DNA of 7,029 nt from Planctomycetaceae bacterium (lineage in GTDB: Bacteria; Planctomycetota; Planctomycetia; Pirellulales; Thermoguttaceae), in NCBI GenBank assembly GCA_031259095.1, contig JAIRLW010000410.1, positions 1 to 7,029 on the forward strand. Reading direction: 5' to 3'. Below, in pieces: positions 1 to 5,493 of this stretch (positions are counted from its first letter, which is position 1; each line of letters starts with the position of its first letter). The position numbers and the translations under genes were made by a program. The notes under the pieces were generated by a model. The model had not been told where the DNA came from, ran no database searches, and worked only from the letters and a program-made list of their open reading frames with translations.

Positions 1-1
1 T

Positions 2-313
2 TGTACGCGGCGAATTGTTGTTCCAATATCGAAAGATGATATGATTCATGAAACGAAATTATTCTTTGATTGGTACAATGAATATCGACCACATACAACA
101 TTAAATGGCAAAACGCCAAACGAAGTTTATTACCATTGTCATGCCGCCAATACAAAACCAAGAATTGAAACACGACCCAAAGTCAAACATTCAACTCCCT
201 GTGCCACACCGCGAATGTGTATTGCCGGTAGAGCCGGAACAAAAATAAAACTTCGTCTTGAATTTCTTGAAGGTCGGTTATATCTGCCAATCATTCACAT
301 TGAGCGAATTTAA
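2..313 (+). CDS. IS transposase, integrase-core type, C-terminal fragment (5' end outside window)
   Basis: The frame is open to the left edge; an internal ATG at 41 is not the true start, because codons 2-40 continue the family pattern (RRIVVPISKDD, then MIHETKLFFDWYNEYRP). The segment FFDWYNEYRPHTTLNGKTPNEVY is the classic end of the rve/integrase catalytic domain of IS481/IS3-like DDE transposases, lying just after the catalytic glutamate, which is not in view. The tail (KIKLRLEFLEGRLYLPIIHIERI) is a basic beta-rich extension that I associate with transposases common in planctomycetes. The stop TAA at 311-313 looks like the natural C-terminus. The gene would cut and join IS ends during transposition. 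I cannot tell whether the full gene is intact. I see no clear terminal inverted repeat of the IS downstream. Confidence 0.85.
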   Translation, partial: CTRRIVVPISKDDMIHETKLFFDWYNEYRPHTTLNGKTPNEVYYHCHAANTKPRIETRPKVKHSTPCATPRMCIAGRAGTKIKLRLEFLEGRLYLPIIHIERI

Positions 314-380
314 TTTGTCTCGCCAGCCGGATTATCAATGATCAATCTGCGGTCATGGTATGCGCAAAGTACAATTTTTG

Positions 381-427
381 AACAAATTTGTCGTTTTTTG
401 GGGTATTATGGAAACGACAATTTGTTT
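381..427. repeat. Imperfect inverted repeat after the transposase
   Basis: The left arm AACAAATTTGTCGTTTT (381-397) pairs with the right arm GAAACGACAATTTGTTT (411-427) over about 15 bp with one bulged base. The loop of about 13 nt contains GGGG. It lies 68 bp past the transposase stop. It could be a transcription terminator for the transposase, although no clean T-run follows, or an inverted repeat belonging to the insertion sequence. Neither role is proven. Confidence 0.55.
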
Positions 428-684
428 CATTTCTTGTAGTACTTTCTAAAAATTATCCCTAATTTCATTATTGTACCGATAATTTTAAGTCATTTCTAAG
501 TTATTGGACAAGCACACCGAAGTTTAGTTTGAACGGTTCTCGAAAAAAAGCAAGTAAAATCACAATTACTATGTCGAAGGATGCTGTTATCCACGGATTA
601 ACCGTAACGACTCCAAAACAACCGCTTATATGTTTTCGCAAGTCCTTGTAATACAAAGACTTATGACGAACATGCAAGAGACAG

Positions 685-707
685 GCGACCTTTTGCCCAA
701 AGGTCGC
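685..707. repeat. Perfect 9-bp hairpin (GCGACCTTT / AAAGGTCGC)
   Basis: GCGACCTTT at 685-693 and AAAGGTCGC at 699-707 are perfectly complementary with a 5-nt loop (TGCCC). A run of five T occurs 12 nt downstream (719-723). This distance is long for an intrinsic terminator, so a REP-like intergenic repeat is more likely. The core ACCTTTTG...AAGGTCGC recurs in the second large gap at 5116-5136. Confidence 0.6.
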
Positions 708-726
708 TCCAATAATACTTTTTACC

Positions 727-767
727 GGATATTTGTTCCATGCTGAATGGAACGACTAAAATATTCC
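727..767. repeat. Extended stem-loop upstream of lipoprotein gene
   Basis: GTTCCAT (735-741) and ATGGAAC (747-753) form a perfect 7-bp stem around the loop GCTGA. The outer sequences GGATATTT (727-734) and AAATATTCC (759-767) also pair, with one bulge, after a small internal loop on the right side. The combined structure has about 15 paired positions. It sits about 150 bp before the lipoprotein start and could be a 5' leader structure or part of an intergenic repeat. Confidence 0.5.
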
Positions 768-916
768 TCAAAGGTCTTGAAAACACTGATTTTTCTGCTA
801 GGATAGTTTTTGCTGTGATCATTTCATTTTTTTGACTGAATAAATATTGACCAAAATCGGATAAAATAATCTTTATACCAATATACCAAAGTTTTTAAAA
901 ATTGTAATTGAAACTG

Positions 917-3070
917 ATGCAATTATTTTGTTTTTTTCGTTTTCTATTGATATTTCTATTGATGATTGGATGTTGTTTGATATCCGGTTGTTGGGATCGT
1001 TCCGTTCCGCAAACGCCGGAGCCGACATCGCAACCTCAAATCAATTCCCCAAACAAAAACAATCCAACCATTTCGACCACTCCCACTCCCCAAACGCCTA
1101 AAGATTCCGGTATTGCCGACCAACCGGCTAATCCGCTTCAACCTCCCGCCGATCAAACACCGCGTCAACTTCTTGAAAAAACGGTTACCGCTTATAAGTC
1201 GGCATTTTCGTATTCGGATCACGGTGAAGTGCGGATTATCGGCAAAATGACCGACCCCGACTCCGAACCGGCTCCATGGTTTTGTACGGTTGCCTTTCAA
1301 TCGCCCGATAAATTGCGTCTTGAAATTAACGAAGGAAAATTAGTTTCCGACGGTGAAGATTGTTTCGCTCAAATACGTCCCTTGCCCAATCAGGTGTTGC
1401 GGTTTCCAACACCAAAACATTGGTCGCTCGATGTTATTTTTCAGGATATGTTTCTGGATCAGGCAATGGACGTCGGTTTGCCGGACACGATTCTCCGTTT
1501 TCCACCGCAACTCATTTTACTTTTCGCGGAATCTCCTCTCAAAACGCTTTTACCGGAAGGTTCGGAAACTGAATTTCTCGATCCGCAATGGATTGGCGAA
1601 ATACCTTGCGATGTGATTCGTGTAATCCATTCCGAAGGGAACCGATTACTTTGGATCAGCCGAACAAATCACGCTTTACTTCGATTCGATTACTATGTCG
1701 AAGGTTTGCCGGTTCCGCAAGGATTTGAAAGTATCCAACTCATTCGAATTGATTTAAGCGACGCTCAATTCGATTACCAGATTACGCCGGAAGCCTTTCA
1801 AATGCAGCAACCACAGGACGCTCAATCGGTTTCGGAATTTCAGCCGGATGAGATTATTTCCGCCGCCGAGAAAAAACCGGAAAATCCGCTTGCCGTTCTT
1901 GCCCAAATGAGAGAAGAACATCGGAAAGAACTCCGGTTGATGTTTGAAAAAGACTATTACGCAACGGTTCCGCCTGAATCCGAAACGCCAACAGAAAAAA
2001 ATTTACAGCCGGACCCGCCAAAATCACCGGCTGCTTTTACACTCAAAGAATTTTGGAAACAACCACTCACCGGTACAGGCAATATCACCATTGTGCCTTC
2101 CGATTCCGGCATCCGGCTGCTCGTTCCTTGTGAAGGGAACTTTTTAGCGGTGTTCGATTTATCAGGAAAATTACTGCAAAAACTTAAACCTGAAGGATTG
2201 AACAACGATGAACTCTTGACTCTGGTTCGGACTGGAACCAATGAAACCGGTAAACGTTATATCGGTATTTCGTCGGTTGGCGGAAGTGCAGTGCATGTTT
2301 TTGACGATTCCTTAAAACCGGTTTTCTTTTACTCACCGGATACGGTTGAGGGTGTAAAATTGGGAATTGCCGATTTTCGGTTTATTGATTCTCACAATAA
2401 CAACAACAGCAACAACAGCAATCTTTCGGCAATGATTGTCGGAGTGATTGCGTTGGATAACAGTAAAGACTCTGTTCGGGCAATTGATTGGCAAGGGAAG
2501 GAAATCTGGAAAGACGATTCGATTGCCTCGCCGTTTCAGGTTGATTCGTTTCAAGCGGGCAATAACCGCGAAATTTTGTGTATTGAAGAAGTAAAAGAAC
2601 AACAAAGTTCACTTTCGATCTATGATTTGCAAGGAAAACGTCTCACCACACTGGAATTGGAAGAAGGACGGTCAATTCTTTGGTTCAATGTTGCGGATAT
2701 TAACGGCGATGGTCAGTCAACAATCGGCGTTCTTCATGCGGACAAAACAGAAAAAGACGTCCGGTTTGCGATTTGTAACCGGAACGGTAAATTCTTATGG
2801 AATCAGCCGTTGCCGAGCGGTGAATATCATAAATCAATTGAACAAATTATCACCGGCGATATTGCCGGCGATACGGTTAAAGAGTGGATTATTCCATCGC
2901 CTCACGGTACGGTGTTCGTTTTTGACCACAACGGTAATGCCCTTGATTCCTTTTCTTTCGGTAAATTTTTAACCGGTTTAGCAGTAGTTTCCGATAAAGA
3001 CAACAAACGTGTCCTAATTATTACCAATAACGAATCCATAACCGCTTTTAGTGTAGTTTGTAATGAGTGA
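917..3070 (+). CDS. Exported lipoprotein: LolA/DUF2092-like domain fused to a beta-propeller
   Basis: 717 residues from ATG 917. A TTG three codons upstream (908) is possible but less likely, and no Shine-Dalgarno is visible. Residues 1-24 are a hydrophobic signal peptide ending in the lipobox LISG before Cys25, so the protein should be lipid-anchored outside the cytoplasm. A Pro/Gln/Thr-rich linker spans about 30-80. Residues about 82-297 have the shape of LolA/DUF2092-like domains (QLLEKTVTAYKSAFSY, FQSPDKLRLEI, LLWISRTNHALLRFDYY, DYQITPEAFQMQQP), which bind lipids or sense the envelope in known members. A charged linker (about 300-375) leads to a C-terminal half of repeated beta-strands (NFLAVFDLSGKLLQKL, SLSIYDLQGKRLTTLEL, RFAICNRNGKFLWNQPL, GTVFVFDHNGNALDSF), typical of a PQQ/WD-like propeller. 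The stretch VADINGDGQ (D594, N596, D598) resembles an FG-GAP calcium loop. An Asn/Ser tract (494-502) interrupts one blade. The exact substrate or partner is unknown; the domain assignments are by pattern only. Confidence 0.8.
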   Translation: MQLFCFFRFLLIFLLMIGCCLISGCWDRSVPQTPEPTSQPQINSPNKNNPTISTTPTPQTPKDSGIADQPANPLQPPADQTPRQLLEKTVTAYKSAFSYSDHGEVRIIGKMTDPDSEPAPWFCTVAFQSPDKLRLEINEGKLVSDGEDCFAQIRPLPNQVLRFPTPKHWSLDVIFQDMFLDQAMDVGLPDTILRFPPQLILLFAESPLKTLLPEGSETEFLDPQWIGEIPCDVIRVIHSEGNRLLWISRTNHALLRFDYYVEGLPVPQGFESIQLIRIDLSDAQFDYQITPEAFQMQQPQDAQSVSEFQPDEIISAAEKKPENPLAVLAQMREEHRKELRLMFEKDYYATVPPESETPTEKNLQPDPPKSPAAFTLKEFWKQPLTGTGNITIVPSDSGIRLLVPCEGNFLAVFDLSGKLLQKLKPEGLNNDELLTLVRTGTNETGKRYIGISSVGGSAVHVFDDSLKPVFFYSPDTVEGVKLGIADFRFIDSHNNNNSNNSNLSAMIVGVIALDNSKDSVRAIDWQGKEIWKDDSIASPFQVDSFQAGNNREILCIEEVKEQQSSLSIYDLQGKRLTTLELEEGRSILWFNVADINGDGQSTIGVLHADKTEKDVRFAICNRNGKFLWNQPLPSGEYHKSIEQIITGDIAGDTVKEWIIPSPHGTVFVFDHNGNALDSFSFGKFLTGLAVVSDKDNKRVLIITNNESITAFSVVCNE
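2396..2422 (+). repeat. AAC/AGC trinucleotide microsatellite in lipoprotein gene
   Basis: Nine consecutive codons of the form AAY or AGC (aat aac aac aac agc aac aac agc aat) encode Asn and Ser residues 494-502 of the lipoprotein. The tract is in frame and lies in what looks like a surface loop between propeller strands. Such tracts can change length by slippage in steps of three bases without breaking the frame. Confidence 0.8.
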
Positions 3071-3072
3071 TG

Positions 3073-3100
3073 TGCGGTTTGTGCCGCAAGTGGACTTTTT
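3073..3100 (+). terminator. Weak terminator candidate after the lipoprotein gene
   Basis: TGCGG (3073-3077) and CCGCA (3084-3088) form a 5-bp GC-rich stem with a 6-nt loop directly after the stop codon. A T5 run follows at 3096-3100, 7 nt from the stem, which is further than ideal. ACCGCA at 3101-3106 could pair with TGCGGT (3073-3078) as an alternative stem. The position is right for a terminator but the shape is not canonical. Confidence 0.35.
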
Positions 3101-3183
3101 ACCGCAAACAATACTTTACACGATAAAAAATTGCCTAGTGTTCACAGGGTGGTTGTTAAAATAGATAAAATTTTCAGGTGATT

Positions 3184-3288
3184 TTTTGCAAAAAGTCAGG
3201 TGTCTTTTCGCAAAAGGCTGCTGTCTTTTCGTAAAAGACTGGTGTCCTTTCACAAAAAACTGCTGTCTTTTTCGCGAAAAATCCTAGT
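3184..3288. repeat. 21-bp tandem repeat, four good copies plus degenerate ends
   Basis: Copies lie exactly 21 bp apart at 3184-3204, 3205-3225, 3226-3246 and 3247-3267, and a degraded fifth copy follows at 3268-3288. The consensus is close to TTTTCGCAAAA followed by GNCTGSTGTC. Each unit holds a small palindrome, TTTT-CGY-AAAA. A further TCAGGTG at 3174-3180 looks like the remnant of an earlier copy. Because 21 is a multiple of three, the + strand also reads as a heptapeptide repeat S-F-R-K-R-L-L/V in the frame starting at 3182 and ending with TAA at 3308-3310. That frame has no ATG, only GTG at 3200, and no ribosome binding site, so I annotate DNA repeats rather than a gene. The array ends 53 bp before the Usp start, so it may be read as a set of upstream binding sites. 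Confidence 0.8.
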
Positions 3289-3341
3289 TTTTACCGGTGA
3301 GAATATATAAACCACAAATTCCAAACCACAAATCCCCAATT

Positions 3342-3782
3342 ATGACTTGGATAACAGATCGTATTGTCGTTGTTCCGCTTGATCTATCGGAATTTTCGTT
3401 GAAGGCATTGGATGCTGCCCGACAGTTGGTCGAGGACAGGGCGAATATCCGTGTGCTGCATGTTTTACCGCAACTGGATACGGCGGAACCGAGTGCGCTC
3501 TGGCATCCGGTGGATGATGAGAGCCGCGGGTTGCAAACGCGGGCGGCAATGAGTGCGTTTCTTCAGGAACACGGTTATGAAAAAATGAATATCACCGTCC
3601 GAACCGGTGATCCCGGAACACAAATTGCACTTTTTGCCGACGATCTCAATGCCGGTTTAATTGTGATTCCGTCACATGGTCGCGGCATGTTGACCAAAAT
3701 GTTGCTCGGTTCCACGACCGACCGTGTTGTTCACCTTGCTCACTGTCCTGTTCTCGTGCTGAAAGAACGGAAAAAAACGTGA
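3342..3782 (+). CDS. Universal stress protein (UspA family)
   Basis: 146 residues from ATG 3342, matching the usual 140-160 for a single Usp domain. The frame is open further up to a GTG at 3297, but those 15 codons (RIYKPQIPNHKSPI) look noncoding and push the first beta-strand too far from the N-terminus. The fold starts with IVVVPLDLSEFSLKALDAA; Asp14 is the adenine-contacting position in ATP-binding members. The second strand is NIRVLHVLP. The C-terminal nucleotide loop is PSHGRGMLTKMLLGS (110-124), fitting G-X2-G-X9-G-S except that the first glycine is Pro110; Gly113, Gly123 and Ser124 are kept. The protein ends with the typical strand CPVLVLKE. Usp proteins are cytoplasmic, usually dimeric, and aid survival in stress or starvation; the target here is unknown. 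It probably still binds ATP, but the proline leaves this open. A 21-bp repeat array lies just upstream. Confidence 0.9.
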   Translation: MTWITDRIVVVPLDLSEFSLKALDAARQLVEDRANIRVLHVLPQLDTAEPSALWHPVDDESRGLQTRAAMSAFLQEHGYEKMNITVRTGDPGTQIALFADDLNAGLIVIPSHGRGMLTKMLLGSTTDRVVHLAHCPVLVLKERKKT

Positions 3783-3854
3783 CTTAGTGATTAACGGTTC
3801 GGTCAACCTGTTTTTTGAATTACTTTGTTTCTTTCAAGGCGATATTGTTTTCCT

Positions 3855-4946
3855 ATGTTCTATAAGTCTGTTGTGATACCGTTGTTTTTTGTAATATTTT
3901 TTTCTTCTGCGTTGTTTGCTCAGTTTGATTTCGGAACAGACGCGAACACGTCCAATGGCATTACCGGAGTAAACGAGAAAAAAATCGTGAACGGCGGACC
4001 GAAACGCGGTAACAGTCAACGTCAAACTTGGCGTGCCGGTGTTATTATCGAACCGGGTTCTCAGATTGAGAAAGCCAAAGTAACCATTCCCGTTCCGATG
4101 GATTGGTTTGAGCAGGAAGTGGTGAAAATTAACGAAGAAAAAACCGACGCCGCGATGTCCGGCAATATTCGCTATAAAATAGTGAATAACGGAGCCAAAG
4201 AGATGATTCTTACTCTTGGCCGGATGCGTCCTCATCGCAAGGTTGAAGTTATTGTGGATTTTGAACTACAGAACTACGAACTCCTTCCGCCCGACAACAC
4301 CGAAAATTATGTTATTCCGAAACGAATTCCGCATGAATTGGAACCTTATCTCAAAGAAAGCCCAACTATCGAATGCAATAAATCGCAATTTGTTAAAATG
4401 TTCAACGAAATCACCAAAAAGAAAACAACTGATTGGGATAAAGTGGAATCTCTTTATACTTTTGTCCAAAATAATGTTCAATACGACGAATATGCTAAAA
4501 ATCAACCTGCCAAAGGCGCGTGGGCGGTGATCAATAGACCGGAGGGAACTTGGGAAGGTGATTGTAAGGATATGAGTTGTTTGTTTGTTGCTCTTTGTCG
4601 TGCAGGCAAAATTCCGGCGCGGATTGTCCGGTTGCCGGAACACTGTTACGCGGAATTTTATCTTGAGTTAAAGCCGGAACTTGCCGCGTCTGATTCCGCC
4701 GGACGCACCGCCAAAAAAACGGCAATTCCGTCCGGATTTTGGTTTCCGTGTCAAGTTGCCGGTTCCTACTCCTTCGGCGGCATTCCTGAACGGCAGCCGA
4801 TTTTACAAAAAGGTGATTCGTTTCCCGATCCCGATAAACAGCCGAAAGGGAAAACTCTTTTTCTAAAAGAATGTTTTGAAGGCGAGTTAACTGCCGGAAG
4901 TCCGTTGCCGAAATTCCGTTGGATTCACGAGGTTAAAGTGAAATAA
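3855..4946 (+). CDS. Secreted transglutaminase-like domain protein
   Basis: 363 residues from ATG 3855; an upstream TTG at 3825 would place charged residues (RR) before the signal peptide and is less likely. Residues 1-22 form a signal peptide (hydrophobic FFVIFFSSALFA, likely cleavage before Gln23). Residues about 55-165 form a beta-rich pre-domain (TWRAGVIIEPGSQIEKAKVTIPVPMDWFEQ). The transglutaminase-like core covers about 175-305: the helix WDKVESLYTFVQNNVQYDEY, the nucleophile loop GDCKDMSCLFVALCRAGKIPARIV with Cys237, and the histidine segment PEHCYAEFYL with His263. The usual third residue, Asp in a W-x-P-x-D motif, is Gln300 in FWFPCQ. From memory this FPCQ form is normal in a planctomycete subfamily, so I do not read it as decay. 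The tail PILQKGDSFPDPD...KFRWIHEVK also fits that subfamily. It should act in the periplasm or on the cell surface, as a protease, amidase or cross-linker; the substrate is unknown. It begins 72 bp after the Usp gene, so co-transcription is possible. Confidence 0.85.
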   Translation: MFYKSVVIPLFFVIFFSSALFAQFDFGTDANTSNGITGVNEKKIVNGGPKRGNSQRQTWRAGVIIEPGSQIEKAKVTIPVPMDWFEQEVVKINEEKTDAAMSGNIRYKIVNNGAKEMILTLGRMRPHRKVEVIVDFELQNYELLPPDNTENYVIPKRIPHELEPYLKESPTIECNKSQFVKMFNEITKKKTTDWDKVESLYTFVQNNVQYDEYAKNQPAKGAWAVINRPEGTWEGDCKDMSCLFVALCRAGKIPARIVRLPEHCYAEFYLELKPELAASDSAGRTAKKTAIPSGFWFPCQVAGSYSFGGIPERQPILQKGDSFPDPDKQPKGKTLFLKECFEGELTAGSPLPKFRWIHEVKVK

Positions 4947-4973
4947 GCTGTGGTCGGCAATCTGTGCTAGAAG

Positions 4974-4990
4974 ATGTTTCGCCGAAACAT
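4974..4990. terminator. Short palindrome after transglutaminase-like gene
   Basis: ATGTTTCG (4974-4981) and CGAAACAT (4983-4990) are perfect inverted copies separated by one base, 27 bp past the stop codon. As RNA this gives a stem of about 6-7 bp. There is no T-run after it, so intrinsic termination is doubtful; it may be a protein-binding palindrome or an mRNA 3'-end structure. Confidence 0.3.
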
Positions 4991-5089
4991 TGCGGCAACC
5001 CTGATTTTAATCCGGCAATTGATATTTCCCGCTGTTTTGGGTTCTGATTTTCTGTCGTTCACAGGGTCAAAGCCGGCTATCGCCGCGCG

Positions 5090-5186
5090 ACCGTAGGTAA
5101 AAACCGTAGGTGAAAACCTTTTGGCAAGAAGGTCGCCCACCACATATAGTCGCCTACCACCTACGGTTTCCTACCACCTACGGTTT
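5090..5186. repeat. Paired direct and inverted ACCGTAGGT repeats forming a long stem-loop
   Basis: ACCGTAGGT occurs at 5090-5098 and 5103-5111, and its complement ACCTACGGT at 5159-5167 and 5176-5184, with the unit CTACCACCTACGGTTTCC largely duplicated on the right side. The two left copies can pair with the two right copies, giving a two-part stem closing about 47 nt. Inside the loop CCTTTT (5117-5122) pairs with AGAAGG (5127-5132), including one T-G wobble, to form a second hairpin. The loop core ACCTTTTGGCAAGAAGGTCGC resembles the hairpin at 685-707. No coding function is evident. A REP-like or MITE-like intergenic repeat is the best description. Confidence 0.7.
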
Positions 5187-5394
5187 CCGGAAAGTCCATA
5201 GTCCCTATTTGTCAAAATCGCTCCAAACCAACACAATAACGAATGATGATCATTTTTTGTCTTTGCCCTATCTTTCGGAAATGATTCAAGTTTTTTAAGC
5301 AACTCAAATCTCACAATTGACGCAACTTACATTGATTTGAAGTTTTTTAAACTGATTTCTTAAAAAAATCAAAAAAGATTTCCTTTGAAGTCCT

Positions 5395-5400
5395 TATAAT
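5395..5400 (+). promoter_or_regulatory. Possible -10 box (TATAAT) for the phosphotransferase-like gene
   Basis: A perfect TATAAT lies 94 bp before the ATG at 5494. No good -35 hexamer is found 16-18 bp upstream, where the sequence is A-rich, and there is no extended TGn. The call rests on the -10 match and its position alone. Confidence 0.25.
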
Positions 5401-5493
5401 CCGATTACGATTTTGGAGGAACGTTTAACATTATTCCTCTAAAAGATACGGTCAAACTATTTTTATTATTTAACGGATCAGGATCAGCTAAAT

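Larger units (their letters stand above)
314..916. other. Noncoding region between transposase and lipoprotein gene
   Basis: About 600 bp with no supportable gene on either strand. It is AT-rich and carries three inverted repeats (381-427, 685-707, 727-767), listed separately. The left part probably includes the end of the insertion sequence whose transposase enters the window; its exact boundary cannot be fixed without a second copy. The right part should hold the promoter of the lipoprotein gene. TTGACT (832-837) and TTGACC (847-852) resemble -35 boxes, but no well-placed -10 follows either, so no promoter is called. Confidence 0.6.
4947..5493. other. 547-bp intergenic region with repeats, no supported gene
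   Basis: This gap separates the transglutaminase-like gene from the phosphotransferase-like gene. It holds a small palindrome (4974-4990), a paired direct/inverted repeat structure (5090-5186), an AT-rich stretch with AAGTTTTTTAA twice (5288-5298 and 5340-5350), and a TATAAT box (5395-5400). A 62-codon open frame at 5110-5298 starts inside the repeat structure and has no family features, so it is not called. Confidence 0.7.

Noticed and set aside
832..879. Promoter for the lipoprotein gene using TTGACT (832-837) or TTGACC (847-852)
   Set aside because: No -10-like hexamer lies 16-18 bp downstream of either; TATACC at 874-879 is 21 bp away.
3184..3288. CRISPR array
   Set aside because: The units are contiguous 21-bp copies with no unique spacers, and no cas genes are present.
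3297..3341. Longer Usp start at GTG 3297
   Set aside because: The added 15 residues do not resemble Usp N-termini, and the array and AT-rich leader extend into this segment.
3834..4235. 133-codon open frame on the - strand
   Set aside because: It lies opposite the transglutaminase-like gene, has no family features, and is explained as a by-product of the real gene's codon use.
3140..5067. Shared 11-mer GTTCACAGGGT at 3140-3150 and 5057-5067
   Set aside because: The flanking sequences do not match, and an 11-base coincidence is expected in 7 kb.
5110..5298. 62-codon open frame on the + strand
   Set aside because: It starts inside the ACCGTAGGT repeat structure, has no ribosome binding site or recognisable domain, and its composition follows the repeats.
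5415..5420. Strong Shine-Dalgarno-like GGAGGA
   Set aside because: No ATG, GTG or TTG follows at a suitable distance; the nearest candidate is an ATT at 5430, out of frame with the gene at 5494.
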